The notes: a model not told the origin generated them from the sequence alone. A stretch of 64,000 nt of DNA from Defluviicoccus sp. bin129 (GCA_002239065.1 MPNO01000002.1:1-64000); one strand, 5' to 3'; counted from the stretch's first letter, positions 16,937 through 26,357 are shown. A program made the numbers and translations.

Positions 16937-17062
16937 CTAGGCCGCTGAAGCGCTTTCCGCTTCCTTTTCGGGCTCCCTGGCGTTCCGGTTGGTTTCAGTC
17001 GATGCCGCGTTCTTCGCTGGCCGCTCGGAAATCGCGCGCCTGAACGCCCTGACCTCGTCCAT
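16937..17062 (-). CDS. Small hypothetical ORF, 41 aa
   Basis: An ATG at 17062, preceded by a G-rich GGGGGGATCGAG leader that could serve as ribosome binding site, opens a 41-codon frame encoding a highly charged peptide beginning MDEVRAFRRAISERPAK and ending in an Ala/Glu/Ser-rich tail. It precedes the 83-aa ORF on the same strand. No family is recognised and it may not be translated. Confidence 0.35.
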   Translation of the reverse strand: MDEVRAFRRAISERPAKNAASTETNRNAREPEKEAESASAA

Positions 17063-17234
17063 CTCGATCCCCCCGTCACTGTGTGGAATCTAGGCGGCCG
17101 CCCGGGCCCGCGCAAGCGCGATCGGAAGTGTGAAATGACGAGCAGGGACAATCGACACGATCTTCTAAATTGTTGATTGTCGGTAGAAAATCCGTTCAAT
17201 CGACTTGCCGCCACGGATTTTCCGACGGGCGCGC

Positions 17235-18092
17235 TCACCGGTCGTGCCGCTTCGGGTCGAGCGCGTCGGTCAGCCCGTCGCCGACCAGGCTTACCCCCAG
17301 CACTGTCAGGAATATGGCGAGCCCCGGCAGGGTCACGGTCCACCATGCCTCGAGCGCGAAATCCCGGTTGGCGCCGATCATCAGCCCCCAGCTCATGGCG
17401 TTCGGGTCGCCGAGGCCGAGGAAGGCGAGCCCCGCCTCGAACAGGATGGCGGCGCCGACGGTCAGCGTCGCGGCGACGATGAGGGGCGGCAGCGCGTTGG
17501 GCAGGATCACCCGCCAGATGAGGCGCCGGTCGGAGGCGCCGACCGCGCGGGAAGCCCTGACGTAGTCGAGCTCCCTGATCCTGAGAAACTCGGCGCGAGT
17601 GAGGCGGGCGATCGGGGGCCAGCTCACCACCCCGATGGCGGTCGCGATGGTGACGAAGTCGGGGCCGAACAGGCTCACCAGCGTCATCGCGAAGAGCAGC
17701 GCGGGCAGCACCTGGAAGAACTCGGCGATGCGCATCAGCCCCCCGTCGACGAGCCCGCCATAGAACCCAGCGGCGGCGCCGACGGCGATGCCGATGATCA
17801 CGCAGATGGCGGCCGCGCTTGCGCCGACCGCCAGGGTGGCGCGGCCGCCATGGACGATCCCGGCCAGCACGTCGCGCCCCAGGAAGTCGCTGCCTAGCGG
17901 TAGCGCCGGCGCCTCTCCGGGCGGCGCCAGCGGCCGCCACACGATGTCGAAGGGGTCGGCGGGATAGAAGGCGGGCACGATGAGGGTCATCGCGAGCACC
18001 GACGCGAGCAGCGCCAGCCCGGACACGGCGGATCCGTTGCGAAGGACCATTCCCCACGTCTGCCGCACCGGACCCGGGGCGCGTGGAGTCAT
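17235..18092 (-). CDS. Oligopeptide/dipeptide-type ABC transporter permease, DppC-type
   Basis: The 285-residue permease begins with a cytoplasmic tail and membrane segment (GSAVSGLALLASVLAMTLIVPAFY), the DppC/OppC hallmark GSDFLGRDVLAGIVHGGR, and the coupling segment YVRASRAVGASDRRLIWRVILPN. C-terminal GDGLTDALDPKR is the classical end of DppC proteins. Its ATG overlaps the stop of the DppB-type gene by 4 bp. No ATPase genes accompany it in this window, so the ATPases must be encoded elsewhere. Confidence 0.92.
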   Translation of the reverse strand: MTPRAPGPVRQTWGMVLRNGSAVSGLALLASVLAMTLIVPAFYPADPFDIVWRPLAPPGEAPALPLGSDFLGRDVLAGIVHGGRATLAVGASAAAICVIIGIAVGAAAGFYGGLVDGGLMRIAEFFQVLPALLFAMTLVSLFGPDFVTIATAIGVVSWPPIARLTRAEFLRIRELDYVRASRAVGASDRRLIWRVILPNALPPLIVAATLTVGAAILFEAGLAFLGLGDPNAMSWGLMIGANRDFALEAWWTVTLPGLAIFLTVLGVSLVGDGLTDALDPKRHDR

Positions 18093-19087
18093 CTCGGGCG
18101 GCCCGTAGCGGCGGTCCCGGCGCGAATCCGGGGATCGACGATGCGGTAGGCGATGTCGGTGAGCAGGTTGGCCACGACCACCATCGCGGTTGCGAAGAAG
18201 AGGATGCCGAGGACGGTCGGGTGGTCGCGGCGCAGGATCGATTCGAAGGCGAGCAGGCCCAGCCCCGGCCAGTTGAACACCGTTTCGACCAGCACCGCGC
18301 CGGAGAGCATGTTGCCGAACTGCAGCCCGGCGAGGGTCACCACGGGCAGCGCCGCGTTGCGCAGCGCATGCCGGTAGAGCACGGCGCGGTCGCTCAGCCC
18401 CTTGGCCCGCGCCGTCCGGATGTAGTCGGCGCCGAGCACGTCGAGCATGCTGGCGCGCGCGATCCGGCTGTACTGCGCGAGGAAGACGATGGCCAGCGTG
18501 ATCGCCGGCAGCACCAGGTGATGGGCGACGTCGAGCGCCCGGGGCAGGCCCGCGCCGTCGGCACGGACGTCGTACATGCCCGAGACCGGAAACAGCGGAA
18601 TCGCGGCGGAGAAGACGAGCAGCAGCAGGATCCCGACCCAGAACGCGGGCGCGCTGTAGCCGGCGAGCGTGACCCCGGTGACAAAATGGGCCACGACGCC
18701 GCCCGGCCTGCGCGAAGCGAGCACGCCCAGGAAGGTACCGAGGGCGAGCGCGACCGACATCGCGGTCAGGACGAGCAGGACCGTCGGGCCCAGGCGTTCG
18801 AGGATGAGATCCAGGACCGGCGCGTTGTAGAACAGAGAGCGGCCGAGATCGCCCGACAGCATGCGCTCCGTGTAGAGGAGGAGCTGGCTATGGAGGGGAG
18901 CGTCGAGTCCGTAGGCGCGGCGGATGTCGCGAAGGATCTCCTCGGTGACGCCGCCCATCCCGCCCGCGATGGTCAGCGCCGGGTCGCCGGGCGCGAGGTG
19001 GATCAGGATGAAGTTGAGGAGCAGAACCGCTGCGATCAGCGCGGCGGCGCCGAGGAGTCGGCGACCGAGGATCGGGGCGAGCCGCAC
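18089..19087 (-). CDS. Oligopeptide/dipeptide-type ABC transporter permease, DppB-type
   Basis: Starting at a GTG (19087) gives a 332-residue protein with N-terminal membrane segment (LLGAAALIAAVLLLNFILIHLAPGDPA), the family motif HLAPGDPALTIAGG, and the coupling loop YIRTARAKGLSDRAVLYRHALRNA. The C-terminus YRIVDPRIRAG is the normal DppB ending. The frame remains open much further upstream, over the binding-protein gene, but family length and the start of homology fix the GTG. It forms a heterodimeric channel with the DppC-type permease. Confidence 0.9.
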   Translation of the reverse strand: MRLAPILGRRLLGAAALIAAVLLLNFILIHLAPGDPALTIAGGMGGVTEEILRDIRRAYGLDAPLHSQLLLYTERMLSGDLGRSLFYNAPVLDLILERLGPTVLLVLTAMSVALALGTFLGVLASRRPGGVVAHFVTGVTLAGYSAPAFWVGILLLLVFSAAIPLFPVSGMYDVRADGAGLPRALDVAHHLVLPAITLAIVFLAQYSRIARASMLDVLGADYIRTARAKGLSDRAVLYRHALRNAALPVVTLAGLQFGNMLSGAVLVETVFNWPGLGLLAFESILRRDHPTVLGILFFATAMVVVANLLTDIAYRIVDPRIRAGTAATGRPR

Positions 19088-19128
19088 GCCTCGGCTATCC
19101 GCAGGGCGCCCGGCGGGAAGCCGCCGGC

Positions 19129-20784
19129 TCAGCGATCGAGCCAGAGCCGGTCCAGGGGCTGCATGGCGCCCCACACCGTCTCGGGCGGATCCATGACGGT
19201 CCTGTGCGAGACCGTGACATAGGGCTCCTCGTTGATGAAGTAGAGGGGCAGCTCCTCGCTGACGATGCGCTGGAACTCCCCGTAGAGCGCCTTGCGCCTG
19301 GCAACGTCGAGGGTCGATCCCGCCTCCCCGAGCAACGCGTCCACCCGCTCGTTGCAATAGCCCTGGGTGTTCGACCAGATCGTCTTTCTGATATTGCCGC
19401 AGAGGTAGATCCGGTGCACGCCGATCACCGGATCGGGATAGGTCCAGTGGCTGTTCATGGTGAATTGGTAGTCCCACGAGCCGATGCGCTGCGCCCAGCT
19501 CGGCAGGTCGGCCGGGGCGCGCAGCCGGACCGCGACGCCCACCTTCTTCAGCTGCGACTTGATGTAGTTGGCGCCGGTGCCGAGGCTGTCGGCGTGGAAC
19601 GGGGGGTAGTCCAGAACGACCCTCAAGCGAACGCCGTCGGCATCGGGTTCGTAGCCGGCCTCGTCGAGCAGCGTCGCCGCGCGCTCCAGATCCACCGCAT
19701 ACCGGTTCAGCCCGTCGGCGTGGAACGGGCTCGAATGATGCAGCGGGCCGTAGCCCGGCCGAGGCAGGCCCCCGTGCAGCGTGTTCACCAAGAAGTCCTG
19801 GTCGATGGCGTAGGCGACGGCCCGGCGAACCCGGAGGTCGTCGAAGGGAGGCTTTCGCAGGTTGAACTCGACGTAGTTGACCGGGCCGAGCGCCTCGTAG
19901 CCCCCGGTGCTCACGCGGAGATCGGGGTTGTCGGCAATACTCGCGACGTCGCGGAAGCGCACGCCCGCGAACGGGTAATAGTCGACTTCGCCCTTTTCCA
20001 ACGCGAGCATGCGCACCGAGGGCAGGTTGAAGAACTTGACCACGATCCGGTCGAGAAAAGGCCGTCCTTCGATGAAGAAGTCTTCGTTGCGCTCGAGGAT
20101 CACGTGCCTGCCCCTCGCCCACTCCTTGAACCTGAAGGGTCCGGACCCGACCGGCGCGGCATTCATGGGGTGGGTCTTGGGATCGCGGCCGTCGCCGAAG
20201 ACGTGCTTCGGGATGACCGGCATCAGGAGGGGGACCAGCGACTGCATGAGCGCCGGGTGGGGCCTGGAGAGCCGTATCACGGCGGTATGCGGGTCGGGGG
20301 TGTCCACCCGCTCGACGGCATCGAACATGGCGATCCCGAAGGGGTGGTGCTCCTTGACCACGGCGAGCGAGAAGGCGACGTCTTCCGCGGTGATCGGCGT
20401 GCCGTCGTGGAACCGGGCGTCGGGGACGAGGTGGAAGGCGTAGCTCAACCCGTCCCCGGATATCTCCCAGCGCTCGGCGAGATAGGGCCGGGGCCGGAAC
20501 CCGTCGTCGACCCGCACCAGCCCGGCGAAGAGCTGGACGCCGAGCCCGGTGTGGGCGCCCGACTGAACGGCGGGGTTGAGGTGGCGCAGCCCCGCGCCGC
20601 CGGCGACGACCAGGGTGCCGCCTCGTCCGGGCTCGGTTGCGGAGGTCGGCGCGGCGAGCGCGGCGAGCGCGAGGCAGAAGATTGTGGCGCGGGCGAACGA
20701 GCGCGGGACGGACGTGGCCGGAAATCTGGCCGGGCGCGCGCGAGGAGGGCGCGGAGCCGGCGGGTGCATCAGGGTGTCGTGCAT
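19129..20784 (-). CDS. Extracellular solute-binding protein, family 5 (peptide/opine type)
   Basis: The 551-residue product has a long basic N-terminus and a hydrophobic segment (ATIFCLALAALAAPTSA) cleaved near residue 50, then GGTLVVAGGAGLRHLNPAVQSG, typical of family 5 (DppA/OppA) binding proteins. The signature stretch LAERWEISGDGLSYAFHL followed by HDGTPITAEDVAFSL is intact. The start may be a later codon because the n-region is long. It feeds the DppBC-type channel encoded 41 bp downstream and is divergent from the MalT-like regulator. Confidence 0.92.
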   Translation of the reverse strand: MHDTLMHPPAPRPPRARPARFPATSVPRSFARATIFCLALAALAAPTSATEPGRGGTLVVAGGAGLRHLNPAVQSGAHTGLGVQLFAGLVRVDDGFRPRPYLAERWEISGDGLSYAFHLVPDARFHDGTPITAEDVAFSLAVVKEHHPFGIAMFDAVERVDTPDPHTAVIRLSRPHPALMQSLVPLLMPVIPKHVFGDGRDPKTHPMNAAPVGSGPFRFKEWARGRHVILERNEDFFIEGRPFLDRIVVKFFNLPSVRMLALEKGEVDYYPFAGVRFRDVASIADNPDLRVSTGGYEALGPVNYVEFNLRKPPFDDLRVRRAVAYAIDQDFLVNTLHGGLPRPGYGPLHHSSPFHADGLNRYAVDLERAATLLDEAGYEPDADGVRLRVVLDYPPFHADSLGTGANYIKSQLKKVGVAVRLRAPADLPSWAQRIGSWDYQFTMNSHWTYPDPVIGVHRIYLCGNIRKTIWSNTQGYCNERVDALLGEAGSTLDVARRKALYGEFQRIVSEELPLYFINEEPYVTVSHRTVMDPPETVWGAMQPLDRLWLDR

Positions 20785-21192
20785 CGGCGCGTCGCTCGAT
20801 TGTGGCGGTTCAAGCGGGATGGAGGCTCTTCGGCTGACATGGCAGGGGGACGGCGTCTGCCGGGAGGCCGTCCGCGGGACGGTAAGAGCAACTGGCGGAG
20901 ACGGTCAAGACAGTTGGGCGAATACTTGAAGGAACGCGCGTGCGCGAAATATATGTGCGGTGAGAGCCCGGAATTGTAGAAAACAGCGAAAAATTATGTA
21001 GTTTGGCGGAGAGCATTCACTACAGATTCGATTGACTGCCCGGCAGTCGTCCAGCCGGTGGGCTTATTGAAGGTCAATGCGCAGCAGGCCGACATTTCGA
21101 GGTGCCGGGCCGCCCAAGCCGCGGCCGGTAGCGGCCGTGCGGGCAAGCGCGCCACTCGGACGCGGCGTGCCGTCGCCTGGGCGGCGCGGGCG
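20785..21192. promoter_or_regulatory. Divergent control region between peptide-type importer and MalT-like regulator
   Basis: No gene is supported here. The stretch 20935-21030 is AT-rich for this genome and should hold the promoters for both directions. A perfect palindrome GACTGCCCGGCAGTC spans 21034-21048, a candidate operator for the divergent LuxR-type regulator. Copies of TGTAGT and CACTACA occur at 20997-21002 and 21018-21024. Confidence 0.4.
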
Positions 21193-23958
21193 ATGAGCGG
21201 AAACGAGCGGGACACGCGAGACGGCAACACGGGGGAATCGCCCGCCGGTTCGGGCGGAGACTCCGGCGACGGGCGGTCGCTGCCCTGGTTGCTGGGCCAG
21301 AAGGTCGCGGTGCCCGACCGGGTGGCCGGCTATCTGGAGCGCGCGGAGCTGGTCGAGCGCGCCATGCCGACCCGCCGGCGTCTCACGGTACTGCAAGCGC
21401 CCGCCGGGTTCGGCAAGACCATCCTGCTTGCGGAATGCTGCCGCCGGCTGCGCGACGACGGGGTCCGCGCCGCTTGGGTTTCCGTGGACGAGCAGGACGA
21501 GCCCGCGGTTCTCGACACCTACATCGCCTATGCCTGCCAGTCCGCCGCGGCGGGCGCCGTCGCCGGGCTGGAGGGCCTCGCGACGTCGGATCTGGGCCCG
21601 ATGGAGGGCTGGACGGAACGCCGCAGCGAGCTTGCGCTGCGCGAGATCGCGGATCTCGAAGACCCGTTCGTGCTGGTGTTCGACGAGCTGGAACGGCTCG
21701 GGAACCCCGAATCGGCGGCGCTGCTGGAGTTTCTGCTGAAGCGCGCCCCGCCCAACCTGCATTTCGCATTCGCCTGTCGTCAGCTGCCCGACGGCGTGAA
21801 CGTGGCCGGCGCCGTGCTGGAGGGCAGCGGCGCGATCCTGTCGGCGGACGACTTGCGGTTCTCCCGCTCGGAGGTCGCGGCGTTCTTCGACGGGAAGCTC
21901 ACGCGAGAGCGGCTGACGGCGTTGATGTCCGACTCGGCCGGTTGGCCGTTCGCGCTCAGGATTTCCCGCAACGAACAGGCGGGCGGCGGGCGCGGTGCCG
22001 CGCGGGCTGCGCAGAAACTCGTGGAGAACTGGGTGGAGTCGCGGCTCTTCGCCGGGCTCGGGCCGGAGGAGCGGGAATTCCTGCTCGATATCGGGCTGTT
22101 CGACTGGATGGACGCGGCGCTCCTGGACGACGTCCTGGAGCGCAGGGATTCGATGCGCCGGATCGATACGATGCCCGTCCTGGTGGGGATGCTCGAGCCT
22201 GTCCGCGACGGCGCGACGGATATGTGGCGGTTGCACCCGCTGATCCGGGAACATTGCGTCAGACGCCGCTTCCGGGAGACGCCGCAGCGGTTTCGGACCA
22301 TCCATCGGCGAATCGCCGGCGCTCTCGCGCGACGGGGCCAGACGGCTTCCGCCATGCGTCACGCCGTCGAGGCGGGAGAGACGGCGCTCGCGGGCGACAT
22401 CATGGAGCGGGCCGGCGGCGGTCGCCTGCTCACCCGGGAAGGGCTGGTCCAGTTCCAGACCGCCGAGCGTCTGCTGAGCGAGGAGGTCATCGCCGCGCGG
22501 CCGCGGCTCGGGCTGGTGCGCTGCCTGGCTTTGATCGTGTCGGGGCGGATGGAAGAGGCGAAGGAGAGATACCGTCCCCTGGCCGCGCTCATCGGCAGCC
22601 TCGAAGACGACGCGAGCGGGGTGGCGTTGGAGACGGCGGCGGAGCATTGCATGGTGCGCGGGATGCTCGGCCTGTATGGCGGGGAGCATTTCGGCTCTCG
22701 GTTGATGCGGACGCATCTGGCCGAGGTCCAGCGGCTCGCGGACTCGCCGTCCATCGACGGTCTGACGCGGGGCATCATGGAGTACAGCCTCTGCGTCGCG
22801 GGCAGCATGACGGCGAATTTCAGGACCGCCCTCGACCACGCCGCGCGGGCGCAGGCGTTGCTGGGCCAGACCCGCTCCACGACGATGTTCATCGAGATAC
22901 AGGTCGGGCAGATCGCCATGGCGCAAGGCCGGATGAAGGACGCGGCGGCGCATTACGGTCGAGCCGCCAGGGCCGCGAGGGAGAGTTCCGGGGTCGGGAG
23001 CGAGTCGGCGGCGATCTGCGAGGTCCTGTTGCAGGAGCTTGCGCTGGAATGCGGCCGCGCCGCGCCGGGCGCGGAGATGCTCCGCATCCCGGAGGCGCTG
23101 GCGACGGGAAGTTCGCCCATGCAGGCCTATGCGGCGGCGAGCGGCGCGCTGGTGGACCTGAAGCTCCGGGACGAGGGCGTGGACAGCGCCCTGGCGGCGG
23201 CGGAGGACATGCTGGGTTACGTGCGCGGCGCCCGGCTGCCGGCGCTGGTAAGTTACGTCTCGGCCCTCCGGGTCTCGCTCCTGGCGATCGCGGGGCGATT
23301 GGGCGATGCGGAAAGCGCCTGGAAGTCGGACGATCTGCCGGAGACGGCGGCCGGCTGCCTCGACCTGACCGGCCAGACCTGGCGGGAGATGGAGGCGCTG
23401 TCCTGCGCCCGACTTCGCCTCGCGATCGAGCGCGGGCGCTTCGAGGAAGGCCGCGGCTTCGCCGACGAGCTGCGCGCGGCGGCGGCGGCGCGGGGGTTGC
23501 GGCGGACGCTGATGCGCGCGCTCGCGCTGTCGGCGGTGCTCGAACTCCGCGCGGGCGAGACGGCAGCCGCGGCCGGGCATGTGGAGGCGTATCTGGACCT
23601 GTACGACGAAACGCCCTATGCCGGGCCGCTGGTGCGGGAACGCGCCGACTGCGCCGGGCTCCTCGCGTCAGTCCTCGAAGCCGCCCCGGATTCTTCCGGC
23701 GAGGCGAGGGCGCGCCCGCTTCTGGCGGCGATGCAGAGGACCGATGCTCCCCGGCCACCGGCCCTGAGCGGGCGCGAGCGGGAGGTGCTGCGGCGGCTCG
23801 AGGGAGAGCGGGACAAGCAGATCGCCGGCGCGCTGGGGCTCACCGCCTACGGTGTGCGCTATCACATCCGCAAGCTGTTCGCCAAGCTGGGGGCGCGCAA
23901 TCGGGCCGAGGCGGTGCGCCGCGCGCGGGAGCTTGGCCTCCTTCCGGACGAGTTCTGA
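21193..23958 (+). CDS. MalT-like STAND-family LuxR transcriptional regulator
   Basis: The 921-residue protein (start ATG 21193; an upstream GTG at 21058 is possible) has a P-loop ATPase with Walker A APAGFGKT about 65 residues from the start, a winged-helix and TPR-like helical middle (about residues 300-830) and a C-terminal LuxR HTH: LSGREREVLRRLEGERDKQ, then the recognition helix region in YGVRYHIRKLFAKLGARNR. This is the architecture of MalT-type ATP-dependent activators, which bind a small ligand through the TPR region. Divergent placement from the peptide-type ABC importer makes that operon the likely target. The ligand is unknown. Confidence 0.9.
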   Translation: MSGNERDTRDGNTGESPAGSGGDSGDGRSLPWLLGQKVAVPDRVAGYLERAELVERAMPTRRRLTVLQAPAGFGKTILLAECCRRLRDDGVRAAWVSVDEQDEPAVLDTYIAYACQSAAAGAVAGLEGLATSDLGPMEGWTERRSELALREIADLEDPFVLVFDELERLGNPESAALLEFLLKRAPPNLHFAFACRQLPDGVNVAGAVLEGSGAILSADDLRFSRSEVAAFFDGKLTRERLTALMSDSAGWPFALRISRNEQAGGGRGAARAAQKLVENWVESRLFAGLGPEEREFLLDIGLFDWMDAALLDDVLERRDSMRRIDTMPVLVGMLEPVRDGATDMWRLHPLIREHCVRRRFRETPQRFRTIHRRIAGALARRGQTASAMRHAVEAGETALAGDIMERAGGGRLLTREGLVQFQTAERLLSEEVIAARPRLGLVRCLALIVSGRMEEAKERYRPLAALIGSLEDDASGVALETAAEHCMVRGMLGLYGGEHFGSRLMRTHLAEVQRLADSPSIDGLTRGIMEYSLCVAGSMTANFRTALDHAARAQALLGQTRSTTMFIEIQVGQIAMAQGRMKDAAAHYGRAARAARESSGVGSESAAICEVLLQELALECGRAAPGAEMLRIPEALATGSSPMQAYAAASGALVDLKLRDEGVDSALAAAEDMLGYVRGARLPALVSYVSALRVSLLAIAGRLGDAESAWKSDDLPETAAGCLDLTGQTWREMEALSCARLRLAIERGRFEEGRGFADELRAAAAARGLRRTLMRALALSAVLELRAGETAAAAGHVEAYLDLYDETPYAGPLVRERADCAGLLASVLEAAPDSSGEARARPLLAAMQRTDAPRPPALSGREREVLRRLEGERDKQIAGALGLTAYGVRYHIRKLFAKLGARNRAEAVRRARELGLLPDEF

Positions 23959-24064
23959 CGGCTGCGTTCACACCGGCGCGAGCGGAGCCTGACGGCCCGA
24001 CGCACCGGTCAAATCATGCCAAGCCGACTGTCCGCACTCGGGGGCCCGCTCCGCAACACGGCGG

Positions 24065-24091
24065 AAAAAGGCCCGCCATCGCTGACGGGCC
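24065..24091 (-). terminator. Rho-independent terminator of the quaternary-amine binding-protein gene
   Basis: Read on the minus strand, GGCCCG ... CGGGCC (24091-24086 pairing with 24075-24070) is followed directly by TTTTT. It lies about 30 bp past the binding-protein stop and between two convergent genes. Confidence 0.75.
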
Positions 24092-24120
24092 GATCTCGGT
24101 ATCGAGCCGCTTGCCCGACT

Positions 24121-25065
24121 CTACATATTGGCCGAGCCCACCCAGGGCTTCCACTTGGCCTCGTTGTCCTTCATCCACTTCGCCGCGGCGGCATCCGCCT
24201 CCATCTTGTCGACGTCGACCAGCTTGGCCATGACGGCGATGTCGAGGTTCGAGAAGCTCATATTCTGCAGCACCTTGTACGCTTTCGGCCACTTCTTGGG
24301 GAATTCCTTCCACACGCCGAGCTTCAGATAGCCGTCCTTCGGGTTGCCGCAATCGTAGGACTTGTCCGGATTCAGGCCCCATTTGGGATCCTTGCGGCAC
24401 TTCTCGTCATACGCCGGAAATTCCACGAACTTGCCCTTGTACAGGGCCTCGATGAAGTTCGGCGTCCAGTTGAACAGCACGATCGGCGCCTGGCGCTTGC
24501 TGGCCGATTTGAGCTCCGCCCACAAGGCGGCGGCCGAGCCCGCGTTCACCACCTTGAAGTTCATGCCGAGCCCGTCGACACGCTCCTGGTCGTGCTTCAG
24601 CCAGTCGACCGGCCCGGCGAGAAAGCGGCCCTTGGGCTTGGTGGCGGCGGTCGCGAACTTGGCCGCGCACTCGTTGAGCGCCTTCCAGTCCGGCAGGCCG
24701 GGGCAGGCCTTTTCGACATATTCCGGATACCACCATTCCTCGCGGGTCTTGGCCTCGTGGGTCGCCGCGGTGATCACGCAGCCGGCGTTGAGCTGCTTCT
24801 CGTAGCTGACGCCGAACGCGCCCTGCCACACCTCGTGCACCAGGTGGATGTCGCCTTCGCACATCGAGGTGTAGACCACCTGGCTGTCGGCCGACACGTA
24901 GGCGACTTTCTCGCCGACCATCTCCAGCATGTTGCCGACGATACGGGCACCCACGAGCTGGCTCGACCAGTTGTGGAGCGGAATGTTGATCGTATCGGCG
25001 GCCGCGGTCTGGGCGCCGGCGATCAGCAATGCGGCCGCGCCGGCCGCCTTCGCAAACTTTCGCAT
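24121..25065 (-). CDS. Quaternary-amine (choline/glycine betaine/proline) ABC binding protein
   Basis: ATG 25065 follows a good GAGAGAGG ribosome binding site and yields 314 residues with a signal peptide (MRKFAKAAGAAALLIAGAQTAAA). The mature protein starts INIPLHNWSSQLVGARIVG, the OpuAC/ChoX/ProX-family opening. Trp and Tyr residues such as HNW, EVWQGAFG and LFNWTPNF would form the aromatic cage for a quaternary ammonium. Six cysteines suggest disulfides. It is transcribed divergently from its ATPase and permease genes, an unusual split for one transporter. The exact ligand is uncertain. Confidence 0.9.
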   Translation of the reverse strand: MRKFAKAAGAAALLIAGAQTAAADTINIPLHNWSSQLVGARIVGNMLEMVGEKVAYVSADSQVVYTSMCEGDIHLVHEVWQGAFGVSYEKQLNAGCVITAATHEAKTREEWWYPEYVEKACPGLPDWKALNECAAKFATAATKPKGRFLAGPVDWLKHDQERVDGLGMNFKVVNAGSAAALWAELKSASKRQAPIVLFNWTPNFIEALYKGKFVEFPAYDEKCRKDPKWGLNPDKSYDCGNPKDGYLKLGVWKEFPKKWPKAYKVLQNMSFSNLDIAVMAKLVDVDKMEADAAAAKWMKDNEAKWKPWVGSANM

Positions 25066-25094
25066 GGGGAACCTCTCTCGGTCGTAAGGCGTCG

Positions 25095-25212
25095 GACCAA
25101 TTGAAACCAATTCCGTGTATGCGCCGACGCTCTGACCCCATGATTCATCTCAATGACAGGGTGTCAACCATAGATAGAGGTCAATAGCGGTAATAATTGG
25201 TTGGTATTGGTT
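25095..25212. promoter_or_regulatory. Symmetrical pairs of ATTGGTT heptamers in the divergent promoter
   Basis: ATTGGTT occurs at 25196-25202 and 25206-25212, exactly 10 bp apart. Facing it, the complement AACCAAT occurs at 25105-25111 and a one-mismatch copy (GACCAAT) at 25095-25101, again 10 bp apart. The two pairs lie about 110 and 30 bp from the two start codons and are mirror images about position 25154. Helically phased repeats suggest cooperative binding of one regulator that controls both directions. Confidence 0.5.
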
Positions 25213-25322
25213 AGCAATGGTGCTATCCGATCGGGCGGCGGGCGCTATGGCGTTTCGCGGTCCGGGAAAAAGTCGTACCGTAATCCCGCCGCTTCGGGGG
25301 CGGCAGAACGGAGAGGAAGATT

Positions 25323-26357
25323 TTGGACGCCAAGATCGCCTGCCGGCGCGTCTGGAAACTGTATGGCAGGGACCCGGAAGGATTTCTGGCCGCGCATGGC
25401 GGCGATCCTTCGGACGGCGCCATCGTGGCCGACGGCTATATCCCCGCCGTGCGCCACGCGAGCCTGGAAGTGTTCCCCGGCGAAATTCTGGTCATCATGG
25501 GGCTCAGCGGCTCCGGCAAGTCGACGCTGGTCCGCTGCCTGTCCCGCCTGATCGAACCGACCGCCGGGGAAGTGCTGTTCGACGGCCAGGATCTGTTGAA
25601 GGTCCCCGCCCGCGAGCTGATCGAAATCCGCCGCCACAAGATGGGCATGGTGTTCCAGCACTTCGCCCTGCTGCCCCACCGGACGGTGCTGCAGAACGTC
25701 GCCTTCCCGCTGGAGGTGCAGGGCGTCGACCGCGCGACGCGCGAGCAGCGGGCGCTGGAGATCATCGAGCTGGTCGGGCTCAAGGGGCGCGACCGCTACT
25801 ACCCGCGCGAGCTGTCGGGCGGCCAGCAGCAGCGCGTCGGCATCGCGCGTTCGCTGGCGGTGGAACCGGATGTCTGGTTTCTCGACGAGCCCTTCTCCGC
25901 GCTCGACCCGCTGATCCGGCGCGAAATGCAGGACGAGTTCCTGCGCCTGCAGACCATGCTGCGCAAGACGATCGCCTTCATCACCCACGATTTCGACGAA
26001 GCGATCCGGCTTGCCGACCGCATCGCGATCATGAACGAAGGCCGGATCGTGCAGATCGGCACGCCGGAAGAGCTGGTGACGCGGCCCGCCGACGACTATG
26101 TCGCCAACTTCACGCGCGACGTCGCCCGCGAAAAGCTGCTGACGATCGCTTCCGTCATGCAGGCGCCGGCGGTCGGTCAGCCGGTTTCCGACGGCACGGT
26201 GCGCCAGACCGACAAGGTGGCGGACGTCGCGCGGCAGATCGTCGGGAGCGAGCTTCCGCTGCGGGTCGCCGACGACAGCGACCGGATCGTCGGCGTGGTG
26301 AGCCGCGCCCGCGTCCTCGACATGCTGTTCTCCCGGGAGCCCGATTCGGGTGGCTGA
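25323..26357 (+). CDS. proV: Glycine betaine/proline-type ABC transporter ATPase (ProV-type)
   Basis: Starting at TTG 25323, with GGAGAGGAAG as ribosome binding site, the protein has 344 residues. Walker A LSGSGKST, Q-loop FQHFALLPHRTV, signature [16 protein letters not shown] and Walker B WFLDEPFSALDP are intact, and MGLSGSGKSTLVRCLSRL is typical of ProV/OpuAA. The C-terminal 80 residues resemble a shortened CBS regulatory region. The N-terminal DPEGFLAAHGGDPSDGA insert before the first strand is typical of alphaproteobacterial ProV. It overlaps the permease start by 8 bp. Confidence 0.93.
   Translation: MDAKIACRRVWKLYGRDPEGFLAAHGGDPSDGAIVADGYIPAVRHASLEVFPGEILVIMGLSGSGKSTLVRCLSRLIEPTAGEVLFDGQDLLKVPARELIEIRRHKMGMVFQHFALLPHRTVLQNVAFPLEVQGVDRATREQRALEIIELVGLKGRDRYYPRELSGGQQQRVGIARSLAVEPDVWFLDEPFSALDPLIRREMQDEFLRLQTMLRKTIAFITHDFDEAIRLADRIAIMNEGRIVQIGTPEELVTRPADDYVANFTRDVAREKLLTIASVMQAPAVGQPVSDGTVRQTDKVADVARQIVGSELPLRVADDSDRIVGVVSRARVLDMLFSREPDSGG

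Noticed and set aside
20974..21000. TTGTAG/TATGTA as promoter of the MalT-like gene
   Set aside because: Spacing is only 15 bp and the boxes match poorly, so I left it as an unspecified control region.
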